Assembly: GCA_965197675.1 (NCBI GenBank)
Contig: OZ240221.1
Span: 1,054,001-1,118,000, forward strand
Direction of reading: 5' to 3'
DNA from: G965197675 sp965197675
Lineage (GTDB): Bacteria > Chloroflexota > Dehalococcoidia > Plut-88900
DNA length: 64,000 nt
Under the pieces are notes generated by a model. That model ran no database searches. It was given only the letters and a program-made list of their open reading frames with translations, and had not been told where the DNA came from. Positions 1 to 8,773 of the stretch are shown here, piece after piece. Made by a program: the position numbers and the translations under genes. Position 1 is the first letter of the stretch; every line of letters starts with the position of its first letter.

Positions 1-487
1 TGCTAGTCGGCAGCGGTATCACTACGGGCGATTCGTAGCGGATCTGAGGCCATCAAATGTGCCGGGAGTGATTACGGGGATGTTCTTGCACCGAAATGCA
101 CCTCGTCAGGAAATCGACCTTGAGTTCTTGGGCAAGGATACGACGAGCTTGCTTGTAAATGTGTACTACAACCCCGGAGTCGAGGGGACGAAGCTGGAAT
201 ACGGCTACCGAGGGGCTCCGACCCTCATCGATCTGGGGTTCGACGCCGCGTCGGAATTTCATCAATATGAAATTGAATGGTGTTCAAACTATATCCTATG
301 GCGTGTCGACGGACGGCTTGTATACAAGCGAGATATTTGGGACCCCACGCCCATCTCCCACTTGCCGATGCAGTTCAACGTAAATCTGTGGCCCTCCAGG
401 TCCAAGAGGCTAGCCGGAAGATTGGCTACTGGCGACCTGCCCACGCAGAGTTACATCAGAAACATTGGTGTACAGTCACCGTCCTGA
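1..487 (+). CDS. GH16-family glycoside hydrolase, 3' part
   Basis: The reading frame is already open at base 2 and ends with TGA at 485-487, so only the C-terminal ~160 residues are present. The visible protein contains the GH16 catalytic signature EIDLEFLG (nucleophile E, helper D, acid/base E) and the later family pattern HQYEIEW...ILWRVDGRLVYK. The lead-in RYHYGRFVADLRPS also fits the GH16 jelly roll. Members hydrolyse or transglycosylate beta-1,3/1,4-glucans and related polysaccharides outside the cell; the substrate cannot be read from this fragment. The gene is unrelated in function to the defence genes that follow and probably marks chromosome, or cargo, to the left of the BREX block. 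Confidence 0.85.
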   Translation, partial: ASRQRYHYGRFVADLRPSNVPGVITGMFLHRNAPRQEIDLEFLGKDTTSLLVNVYYNPGVEGTKLEYGYRGAPTLIDLGFDAASEFHQYEIEWCSNYILWRVDGRLVYKRDIWDPTPISHLPMQFNVNLWPSRSKRLAGRLATGDLPTQSYIRNIGVQSPS

Positions 488-893
488 ACCGACTCTGTTT
501 CACACGCGGCTCGCTGCGTTAGCAGCGCAGAATCGGGAACTACCTCACCGTCCGCTAGTTGAATTCCTTTAGACGCTTCCTGTCCAAAAGGCCATGGTTT
601 CCAGCGGCCCGGGTAGAAGCTAGGCACTGCGAACAGGTGGCCTTGCCTGAACTAGGGGCGGCCCCAATCGGAGGAGTGCTGATCTAGGAGAATCTGTTTG
701 TGCAATGACGAAGAGTTCCGGCGCTGGGGCATGTCCGATGTGGCCTAAACAATGCGGCTCGATCTCCCGGTTAGCATTGCGGTGCTTGCGATCAGAGACC
801 CCCGAGCCAAAGCTCAAAGACGGTTCTGTCTACCGTATACGTTGGTGGGCCAGAGTGTACCGTACTGCGAACATTTCGCTGGGAAGTGTTGAT
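488..893. other. Intergenic region, no gene recognised
   Basis: Between the GH16 stop and the SNF2 helicase stop I see no open frame with family resemblance or a convincing ribosome site. Short open stretches exist on both strands but are of low complexity for this base composition. The helicase transcript enters this region from the right. A short GC-rich inverted repeat (AACCGG...CCGGTT, 899-920) lies at the very end of the helicase coding sequence, without a T tract. Confidence 0.5.
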
Positions 894-3800
894 TTAGGGA
901 ACCGGCCGGGAACGCCCGGTTGACGATCCCCTCACCGGTAACAGGACAGCCATTCCGATGATCTCAAGGGATGACCGAATTCCGCTCTTGCGTTCAATCT
1001 CGGCCAGCTTGGACTCGGTCTCACCGTCGATTCTACGGCTCCAGCCGAGGTACATGTTCCTAAGATTGACATTCAGGTCGTCCTTCGCGAGCTGACGCTC
1101 GTTCCTGTTGAGTTGGCGCTTGGCGTGGGACCGGACTGCGCTCTGTGCTTTCTCAGTCAGCAATCTGTCGCGCTCACCAAATACAGCGGCGATACCATTG
1201 AACTCTGACAGCAGAAACTGCTCCGCCCTTGTCTTGAGAGCCTCCACATCAAAACTATCTGATGACAGCACATCGTCGGACGCTGACATGCTCAGGAGCA
1301 GCTGTTGCGCACGCTCAATCGTTATCGGACCAACATCGCCCGTGGCACTGTCTATAGCGGCGCACAGCAACTCTGCCCTAGTTGCATACCCATCCAGCGA
1401 GCCAATCGCCCAGACCAGTGTCGTGGGTAGTTCCAGCAGACATGCTGGAACTACGCCCAGACACCACGGAGTATCGGACAGCTGACTTCTTTCAAGGTGT
1501 CTGGCCAGCAGCATTAGTGGATGCCGAGTGTGGATGAATTCAACTCCCTCACCCTCAGCGGCAAACGAAACCCTCAGCCTCCGTAGCTGGTCCAATCGAT
1601 TGCGGAATCGGACTATCTCAATTCTCGCGTGATGCGTCGCCGGGTACGACGTTAGCAGCCCTTGGAGAGCTTCTCGAAGCCCCTGACTACTAATCACATC
1701 GAACTGACCGTCAACTGTCGTCGGAACTATGCTGTTCGGCAGGTGCCGCGCGAGAACGGATACTACGAATTCGGCTAGTTCCACCGGCGACAGGAATCTG
1801 GACTCGGCTTCTCTGATTTCCTGTTGATCGGACTCGATCAGATGTCGACCTTGCTCGGAGATGACGCCCGCTCTGCTTATCAGTTCTCGGTGTTGTTGAT
1901 TGTTCTCTATCGCCTGCGCAGCCCGCTCAAGCCGCTCCTCTTGTTCAAGGGGCGTCAGACCTCGCCTGAACAGGTCCCGTTCGAAGGCGGCGATGGTTTC
2001 ACCAAGTACCACCTCCAGCTCACCCAAGGCCCGTTCGAAAATGCCAAGCCTTTCGTATAGCCTGGACAATATCCTCGACTCGATCGTGCCTTCGCTGGCA
2101 AGGCTGCGAACGTGGACCTTGTCTGAAGACTGCCCAATGCGGTCACATCGCCCTATTCGCTGTTCGACACGCATCGGGTTCCATGGGAGGTCGTAGTTTA
2201 TGAGTACGTGGCAGTGCTCGAAGTCTAGCCCCTCTCCAGCGACTTCGCTCGCAAGTAGAATCTGGAATCCGCCCTGTCTGAACTCAGTTGCGATTCGCTC
2301 CCTGCTCTTCTCTCCTCGTCGGCAGTCCTCATCCCTGGCGGGGGTAGGACCGTACATAAGCTCCAGCGAATAGCCTTTCTCCCCGAGCTTCTCAGCGAGG
2401 TATCTGAGGGTGCCCCTGAACGTTGAGAAGATCATGACCCGGTCGGTGTCGATCTCTTCAAAGGCCTGTTCGAGCATCTCCATGAGAGCCTCGAGTTTCC
2501 GATCCCAGGTCTGAAGGGTTGCACGAGCGAGCGGTTCCAGTGCGCTTATCTCCGAGGCGGTGAAGCGGGCCTCGTGCTCGTTGTCCTCATCCTCGCTCGC
2601 GTACCTCAGTATCTCCGACGCCACCGCCGGGACGCAGCTGGCCGTCCTCCGCTCCGGCATCTGAGTGGCGAATCCGGGTGGCGTCCCCTGGGCAAGTGCA
2701 CGCTCCAAGCAGATCCGGTACACCTCTTTGTAGAACACTTCTTCTTCGGTGGTGAACTTCACTATCTTTGTTGCGGCTTCCCTTGTGGGTCGATGCTCAT
2801 CGACCTCGGACCGAAGCGTCCGCGTCATATAAGGACTCAACGCCTGAAGGTCGCGTGCCGAGTCGACAACGACTGTCCGCTGCCGCATGTCCTCCAGGTC
2901 CGACCCTGCTACAAGATGTCGGAATCGACCCCAACCCGGGCGTGAGTGACCTCCCGACGTTTCAAGCCTCTGTATCGCATGCTCGGCCTCGAGCCTCCAT
3001 CCCGGCGGTTTTCGCCTCACTAGGCCAATCCAGTCATTCAGTTGCATGTCCCAGTGAAGCTGTTCCTCCAAGAGCGCTGGGTCCTCGGCCACGTCCACGC
3101 CCAGGACCTCCATCAGGTGAACGATATCCCGTAGATGGGTTTGGAGGGGTGTGGCGGTCAGGAACACCGCTGCCCTCGAACGCTCACAAATGAACTGCGC
3201 CACCACGTGGGACAGAGTGTCAGCGTTACGCAGGTGGTGGGCCTCATCGAAGATGGCCAAGTCCCACGCTATGGGTGACTGGACCAGGCGGAGCATGTGA
3301 TCCTCCATGCGAATCAGCTCCAAGTTGACCACTGCCCTCGCAAACCTGGGGGGCAATACCCCGTCTCGCTCCAAGGACACAAGCGCCTGCCGGATGTTCT
3401 CGGAGGACAGCACTTCTAGTCTCAGGTCGAATCGCTGGAGCATCTCTTCCCGCCACTTCCCTATCAGGGACTTCGGACAGACAATCCACACGTTCTCAAG
3501 ACCACGCGCCGACCGCGTCTCCAGCTCAGACCAGATTAGGCCGGCCTCGATAGTCTTGCCCGTGCCCACCTCGTCAGCGATGAGGAGGCGCTGATCCGGC
3601 GATTCCAGCATCTTCTTCACAGGCAGGAACTGGTGGTATAGCAACCTAGTCCTGGATGCCCTGTACGACAGAAGCTGGTCTGTGGCCGGATGTTCGAGCC
3701 TGCGCTGTGTCAACGCCACCCTAAGGCTCTCCGGACTCACTTCGGTGACCCCCGGGACGGGCTCGAGTTCTTCTGTGGACACAAGCTTGGTGGACCCATC

Positions 3801-3902
3801 TATGAACACCCTGGCAGTCTCGCCTGCGACGCCTATCACCCAGCCGGCAGTGGCCGGATCAGACTTGTACCTCACTTTCATGTCTGGTTGAACCGTGCTC
3901 AT
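894..3902 (-). CDS. SNF2-family helicase, DrmD/BrxHII-like
   Basis: The product is 1002 aa from the ATG at 3902, which lies 10 bp after the stop of the upstream ATPase gene; a longer in-frame extension would overlap that gene and is rejected. A small beta-rich N-terminal region (about residues 8-50) precedes a superfamily 2 helicase core. The core shows Walker A ADEVGTGKT (about 110-118), the DEAH-type box FDEAHHLRN, the motif III-like FLTATPLQT, and C-terminal motifs V/VI including GEGLDFEHCHVLINYDLPWN and RIGRCDRIGQ. A long C-terminal region of about 350 aa has no domain I recognise. DISARM DrmD and the BREX accessory helicase BrxHII share this plan: DNA translocation without an obvious nuclease. 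Being the last gene of the BREX-oriented minus-strand run suggests it works with the preceding ATPase. Confidence 0.85.
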   Translation of the reverse strand: MSTVQPDMKVRYKSDPATAGWVIGVAGETARVFIDGSTKLVSTEELEPVPGVTEVSPESLRVALTQRRLEHPATDQLLSYRASRTRLLYHQFLPVKKMLESPDQRLLIADEVGTGKTIEAGLIWSELETRSARGLENVWIVCPKSLIGKWREEMLQRFDLRLEVLSSENIRQALVSLERDGVLPPRFARAVVNLELIRMEDHMLRLVQSPIAWDLAIFDEAHHLRNADTLSHVVAQFICERSRAAVFLTATPLQTHLRDIVHLMEVLGVDVAEDPALLEEQLHWDMQLNDWIGLVRRKPPGWRLEAEHAIQRLETSGGHSRPGWGRFRHLVAGSDLEDMRQRTVVVDSARDLQALSPYMTRTLRSEVDEHRPTREAATKIVKFTTEEEVFYKEVYRICLERALAQGTPPGFATQMPERRTASCVPAVASEILRYASEDEDNEHEARFTASEISALEPLARATLQTWDRKLEALMEMLEQAFEEIDTDRVMIFSTFRGTLRYLAEKLGEKGYSLELMYGPTPARDEDCRRGEKSRERIATEFRQGGFQILLASEVAGEGLDFEHCHVLINYDLPWNPMRVEQRIGRCDRIGQSSDKVHVRSLASEGTIESRILSRLYERLGIFERALGELEVVLGETIAAFERDLFRRGLTPLEQEERLERAAQAIENNQQHRELISRAGVISEQGRHLIESDQQEIREAESRFLSPVELAEFVVSVLARHLPNSIVPTTVDGQFDVISSQGLREALQGLLTSYPATHHARIEIVRFRNRLDQLRRLRVSFAAEGEGVEFIHTRHPLMLLARHLERSQLSDTPWCLGVVPACLLELPTTLVWAIGSLDGYATRAELLCAAIDSATGDVGPITIERAQQLLLSMSASDDVLSSDSFDVEALKTRAEQFLLSEFNGIAAVFGERDRLLTEKAQSAVRSHAKRQLNRNERQLAKDDLNVNLRNMYLGWSRRIDGETESKLAEIERKSGIRSSLEIIGMAVLLPVRGSSTGRSRPVP

Positions 3903-3912
3903 GACACGCTGC

Positions 3913-6900
3913 CTATACTCTGAGGAGTCTGCACAGGAATTCCCAGTGCGGAATGCTGTATCTGATTCGCTCAGTGATTGAAGTTGGCTCGGATTGCCCC
4001 TCCAGGTAGACATTTGTGAACCGGACGGGCAACCCAACAAACTGATTGCCCAAGTCGTCCGTTTCCGGCACACAATTTAAGATGAAGGTTCGCATACGTT
4101 CCCAGCCTCGTGTTCCGTCCATGTCCTCGAATGGTCGGTCGGTGTCGGGGTCTAGCAGAGACCATTCACCGTATCGCAGTAGATTGAAGTGCCAGCCACA
4201 CAGTCCAAGCAGGTCGCCGAAGTGGTTCGTTGGATAGCCCTCCCTCGGAGGTAGTACGTGGACCACGTTCACCAGCCATCCCCCTCCGGTTCTAACGAAT
4301 GTCCTGGTGCAGATTTGGCAGCGCTTCCCGTAGTCTCCCTCCACCATGCTCCTGAACTCATCCTCGAGCGCCTGTCCCTCTGGGCCGAGTTCATACCTTG
4401 CTACCAATCTCAATTCATGGGGCTCATTCCTCCCCACTCTGCCCAATCTGGCCGTATAGTCCCTGGCTGATTGTGATGTACTGGGGCCTCCCGGAGGCAG
4501 CGTAACCGGGTTGTCGGGGCCGGATGACGGCGTTGTGGTCTGGACATCATGGAGGTGCTGGGCGAACCAGTCCCCAGGATCGCCAGATTCACCGGGCATA
4601 TGAATACCTCCTGGGATGTTCGGCATGCCGTCCCCCAATTGGCCCCCACCGTTGGTCCCGGATTCGACACCACCCAGCGAATCGACAACGGATCCCTCGC
4701 CCGGGCCTCCATGGAATGCGTGAACCGATGGGATGCCGAGTTCGCTCAGTTGTGCCTCGGCATCACCGGCCGAACTTGCCTCCAGTACGCTCTTCAGTCC
4801 GGGCGCGATTGAAGCAGGATTCTCGCTGGGGGCCAACGCAAGGGTCAACTCCCGGGCGATGGCGGGCCATGGGGTAGTGCTACCCTCGCGTTTCGCGAAG
4901 AAGACAACCTGCTCTTCGCTGTCCCAGTGGGCGGATGCCGATTCCGGCGATGTGTCTGGCCATTCTCGATTGAATGCCCGGAGTCTCCATCGCACCGTCA
5001 ACTCGTCTACCTGGATAAAGCGCATGCTGTCCAGGATAGAAGTACGGTCTTCCTCCTGTGCCGTGTCAGCAGCGCCCTTCAATATTGTCCTTATCAGGTT
5101 AGCACGACCTGAGACTCGCTCCGTAATACCGTGCTCTTCTCGAGGATTGATGTACTCCGAGACATAGCCCCGGACGACCTCGGAGACGGGCCTAACTCCA
5201 GCACCTTCCATCGCCACCCAGACTCGTTCAGTGCGAGGGATGCAGTTTTGGTCGAGTTGGTCTGGAAACTTGTCCGCGAGCCCCGGCCGGTCCTCGAAGA
5301 ACATCCATGATGGAGGGTGTAGACGACCCTGCTTAGTCGGTACACACCGAACGTCCTGCAATCTACTGTTCAGTAATTCTTCGTCCAAGTCTTCCCTCTC
5401 CAAGGCATCAGACAGCATGAACCAGCATTGAATGACGACATTCTCGTCCTCCGATTCGAGCGCACCACTTCCTGCCTCTTCCGAGATGCCTTTCAAAACT
5501 TCGATCGCATCATTGAAATCGGGCTTCTCGCGAACACCAAGTCCTTCCAGCAGGTCCTGGAACGACCGGAGTCCACTACTGAGCTGAACTCGGTATCTTC
5601 CAAATGGATGGCTGCCCCAGAAGACCTGGTTGGGGCCAAGGTACCTATTCTGGACCCTAAGACATGCCGTGCCTTTCAACTCCCGCAGATCGCTCGGTTT
5701 TGCGTTCTCGTTCAACCACCGGTAAATGTTGCCCGGCGGTTCCGCATCCATTTCCGAACATGTCAGTAGGTGCCTGACCACCTGGAACGGTCGAGGGCTG
5801 CGGTTCACTCCTAGCCATTCTAGGAACCCACCGATGTTCTGCTGGATCCGAACCGGGGCCTCCAAGAACTTACCCTGCGAAGCGAAAAGGCTCTTGTTGT
5901 AGACGGCGAACAGATCATCCGGCCTGTACCACGTGCTAGCATCTGCCTCGCTTGGCAGCCAAGCCTTGGTTTTGAGGGGCAGACAGATACTTTCGTCGGA
6001 AGCCTCGAGATTCCCCCAACGCAGCCCTAGGGCGTCCAGCAACTTCACGACGTTGGCTCTTGCCTCGCGGGTTGGCTTGGTTGCTGTCGCTTGGTCGACA
6101 ATTCGGAGCATGTCAGTGATGCGAGGTCGGGACTGGACCCCCAGCCAGCGGTACAGATCCCGCCTGAGTTCCGATTTATCGGGGACGAGTGCGTAGCCGG
6201 CTTGTTTTCCGAGGACCCCGTTTACATCTTCGTTCCAAAAGTAGGCCGTATCTGGCTGCCTGAACACACCGTCCTCACATTCCACGATCCAGGCCAGGGA
6301 CAGCGTGTTTCTCACCTGGTCGTTGTCCCTGATCTCTCCAATGTGCCTCTCCAAAGTGGCCAGGAGCTTCCGCCTCGTCCCAACATCAACTGTGCTGCCT
6401 CTTGCGAAGGCCCCCGGAATGTAACGCTCGGCATAATCTTCGAACGTAAGCTGTCTGACCCCAAGATTCCGGAGGAAGCTGGAGAGACTGTCCGGTATCT
6501 TTGAGTCCAAGATTCCGGCTACACTCAACGAGTCCTCGAACCCGCCGGGGAGCCACAATTCCGGCAATGGACGAAGATTCGTCGCGGATGGGAATATGGG
6601 GAGGCTGGCAAGCTGCGCACGCAGGTCAGCGGTCAGCTCGGACCTGTGTTCCTCGAACCACTGGAGCACAGCCACCGGGTTGTAATCTCCACTCCTTCGC
6701 CTTTCCTCCAACTGTCCCGCATCCAATGACGCCAGTATCTCGATGGCATCTTCTACAGTGAACTCAGGGCAGAGCTGTTCCAGCAGCGGGATACCCTCGC
6801 ATGCAAGGAAAGTTTCATCGTTCGGAATCAGGGGCGCGAATCGCTCGCGGGTGCGTTCGTCGGATCGAAAGGCAGAGCGGCATGGCCAGAGGCGGCCATC

Positions 6901-8421
6901 AAGTCCTGGGGCGAGAGCGCAAGCTCCTAGTAGGTCTTCGGCAGTCTCCTTCGAGCGTCCTTGTTCCTTCGCGAAGACGCCTTCTATCCCTCGCCAGAGA
7001 ACATCTAGCGGAACAGACTCCACGGGAAGAGAAGACATCGGTTCATTTACGTAGCCTCTCAACTTAAGGTGATGATGTAAATCAGGGGCACTCACACGGC
7101 CTGCACCGATGTCCCCACGAGTCAGTAGCTTACGGCTGTTCCATAGACCGCGATGGACTATCTCGATCCCGATGTCCTGGAATGCGCGGACTGCATCTTC
7201 CTCCTGAGGACCGGTGGGAATCCGGGTGAACCTCGGAACGAGCCACTTGCCGGATTCTGTGTATACGATCGGAGCCTCTGCCAGAGACGGCAGAAGAGAT
7301 TCCCAGAATTCGCCGAGCGGGAGGCGCACGTCGCCTTCGGATCCTTGGTGTACTCTTTGAATGCAAGATAGGAATCCCCATAGAGTGGAGGAATCATTGC
7401 TGTACATGTCCCGCAAGGGAATCAGGTTCGATTTCACAGCCGATGCGGCGGCCCGAATCGCCGCTCGGTTCCACTCGGACCTCGGATCGTGTGGATCTCC
7501 AAACTCAATGGACTTTCTGTCAGACGCGGGGTAGAAATCGGCGTCTATGTGGAACGGCAGCCCAGTCGACTGCTCGGTCGGCAGGGTCGCGAACAGCAAT
7601 CCATCGTCGATGAGGTAGTCCGGGACTGCAACTCGGACACGGTCCGAACGACCCTGTTCGACGCTGCTCCCGTACCTGGCTTTCAGCGCCAGGGCATCGT
7701 CAGAGAAATTCGCCTCCAAGATACGCCAACACCTGACATTGCCATCCCAGTCGACCTGAATTGTGTTTCCGCTGATCCTCCTTGTTGCGACCCCAACCGT
7801 CTCGCCATTAAGGAGTAGCTCGATTCGCTCAAGTTTCTTGAGGAACAGGATCGCGATGGGCAGGGATTCCGCAAGCTCATCGACAAATGAGTCTATGTAC
7901 GCCGTATAGACAGTCGGCACCTTTAGAGACTTTCGCACGCTAGATTGCTCAAAGGCCCATGGCAGCCTGAAGACAGTACCTCTGTCCTTCGTTATTGCCG
8001 GATCTTCCCACTGCTCAATCCTTTTGTCTTCTGGATTGTCTGGTCTCAGAATCCAGGTTCGCCCGGCAGAATGGATCTCCGGCGTGTCCGTTATCTGGTA
8101 AACCGAGATGAATCCTACACCGAACGCGCCAGTGGTACGATCCCCAGACTCGCCCCGCTTCGAGCCACTGGCGACGTCCCTCATCCGTTCGAAGTCTATC
8201 TCCCTGAAGACTGCGTCATTGGTAACGATCAGAGCCGTGTCAGTAACGTCGAAGATGATTCGTGTAGCGCTGAGCCTCCCCTCATCGTCCTTCGCATCGT
8301 CAGCATTCTGGATTAATTCGTGGGCCAGCGTCGTTTTCCCGGATAGGTCTCCCAGCTGCTGTGACAGAAAGCCGAGATAATTCACCCCCTGCGGCAGATA
8401 CGTAGGCTCTTGACTGGTCAT
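3913..8421 (-). CDS. GHKL (sacsin-like) ATPase with C-terminal zinc finger
   Basis: The 1502-aa start is the ATG at 8421, preceded by AAGGAG at 9-nt spacing; an upstream in-frame ATG at 8472 lacks this. The N-terminus is a GHKL/Hsp90-type ATP site: N-box ELIQNADDAKD (about 35-45), VTNDA (about 66-70), and the glycine-rich lid TTGAFGVGFISVYQI (about 97-110). The middle carries several spaced LGV...P motifs (for example RNLGVRQLTFEDY, WLGVQSRPRITDM, WLGVNRSPRPFQV, GLGVREKPDFNDA), as in bacterial sacsin-like proteins. The C-terminus has a CxxC...H...CxxH finger (C1368, C1371, H1388, C1408, H1411) resembling an HNH/treble-clef fold; whether it cuts DNA is unknown. It sits between brxL and a SNF2 helicase in the same orientation, suggesting a sensor or effector attached to BREX. 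Confidence 0.8.
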   Translation of the reverse strand: MTSQEPTYLPQGVNYLGFLSQQLGDLSGKTTLAHELIQNADDAKDDEGRLSATRIIFDVTDTALIVTNDAVFREIDFERMRDVASGSKRGESGDRTTGAFGVGFISVYQITDTPEIHSAGRTWILRPDNPEDKRIEQWEDPAITKDRGTVFRLPWAFEQSSVRKSLKVPTVYTAYIDSFVDELAESLPIAILFLKKLERIELLLNGETVGVATRRISGNTIQVDWDGNVRCWRILEANFSDDALALKARYGSSVEQGRSDRVRVAVPDYLIDDGLLFATLPTEQSTGLPFHIDADFYPASDRKSIEFGDPHDPRSEWNRAAIRAAASAVKSNLIPLRDMYSNDSSTLWGFLSCIQRVHQGSEGDVRLPLGEFWESLLPSLAEAPIVYTESGKWLVPRFTRIPTGPQEEDAVRAFQDIGIEIVHRGLWNSRKLLTRGDIGAGRVSAPDLHHHLKLRGYVNEPMSSLPVESVPLDVLWRGIEGVFAKEQGRSKETAEDLLGACALAPGLDGRLWPCRSAFRSDERTRERFAPLIPNDETFLACEGIPLLEQLCPEFTVEDAIEILASLDAGQLEERRRSGDYNPVAVLQWFEEHRSELTADLRAQLASLPIFPSATNLRPLPELWLPGGFEDSLSVAGILDSKIPDSLSSFLRNLGVRQLTFEDYAERYIPGAFARGSTVDVGTRRKLLATLERHIGEIRDNDQVRNTLSLAWIVECEDGVFRQPDTAYFWNEDVNGVLGKQAGYALVPDKSELRRDLYRWLGVQSRPRITDMLRIVDQATATKPTREARANVVKLLDALGLRWGNLEASDESICLPLKTKAWLPSEADASTWYRPDDLFAVYNKSLFASQGKFLEAPVRIQQNIGGFLEWLGVNRSPRPFQVVRHLLTCSEMDAEPPGNIYRWLNENAKPSDLRELKGTACLRVQNRYLGPNQVFWGSHPFGRYRVQLSSGLRSFQDLLEGLGVREKPDFNDAIEVLKGISEEAGSGALESEDENVVIQCWFMLSDALEREDLDEELLNSRLQDVRCVPTKQGRLHPPSWMFFEDRPGLADKFPDQLDQNCIPRTERVWVAMEGAGVRPVSEVVRGYVSEYINPREEHGITERVSGRANLIRTILKGAADTAQEEDRTSILDSMRFIQVDELTVRWRLRAFNREWPDTSPESASAHWDSEEQVVFFAKREGSTTPWPAIARELTLALAPSENPASIAPGLKSVLEASSAGDAEAQLSELGIPSVHAFHGGPGEGSVVDSLGGVESGTNGGGQLGDGMPNIPGGIHMPGESGDPGDWFAQHLHDVQTTTPSSGPDNPVTLPPGGPSTSQSARDYTARLGRVGRNEPHELRLVARYELGPEGQALEDEFRSMVEGDYGKRCQICTRTFVRTGGGWLVNVVHVLPPREGYPTNHFGDLLGLCGWHFNLLRYGEWSLLDPDTDRPFEDMDGTRGWERMRTFILNCVPETDDLGNQFVGLPVRFTNVYLEGQSEPTSITERIRYSIPHWEFLCRLLRV

Positions 8422-8506
8422 TGCGAGACTCCTTATTAGAATTCGTCTATCTTCAGATTTGGCGTCTGGCATTGAATGCGACTATCCTCGGTCCTTGCTA
8501 TCCCGA

Positions 8507-8664
8507 TCAGCGCTCTCTCAGTGCGTCCTCTGCATTCTGAAGCAACTCGAAAAAGAATGCGTTCTGTCGCTGTACAGGTTAGCGAGCAACCGGCCGTAAT
8601 TCCCGACCTTTGTGCCATACTCCTGCTCTTTGTCCTTACGAATCTTCCTGTGGTCAAGTGCCAT
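8507..8664 (-). pseudogene. Frameshifted N-terminal fragment of a second GHKL ATPase
   Basis: An ATG at 8664 has AAGGAG 8 nt upstream and starts MALDHRKIRKDKEQEYG, continuing NYGRLLANLYSDRTH. A one-base shift inside a run of T then restores FFFELLQNAEDALRER, the N-box of a sacsin/Hsp90-like ATPase. The frame stops at TGA 8507-8509, after about 50 residues. This is the start of a gene whose remainder has been lost. It lies 110 bp beyond brxL and just upstream of the intact 1502-aa ATPase, whose own N-box (ELIQNADDA) differs, so it looks like an older or different accessory gene at the same position. Identification rests on the N-box and the preceding conserved run. Confidence 0.6.
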
Positions 8665-8773
8665 TAGCCGATCTCCTTCAGTGTAAGTGTTGATAAATAT
8701 TCTGTGTAGGTTCGTGCGACATCGGCTCTCAATGACTCCCGTAACGTTCTGCTAATACATATCCTCTGCAACA

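Noticed and set aside
843..860. TGGTGGGCC sequence as a left att site matching the recombinase junction and tRNA-Val end
   Set aside because: Only 8-9 bases match and similar octamers occur elsewhere in the window (for example near 11573 and 15647), so chance cannot be excluded.
705..923. 72-residue plus-strand frame near the left end
   Set aside because: No ribosome site, no similarity, and it runs into the end of the helicase gene on the other strand.
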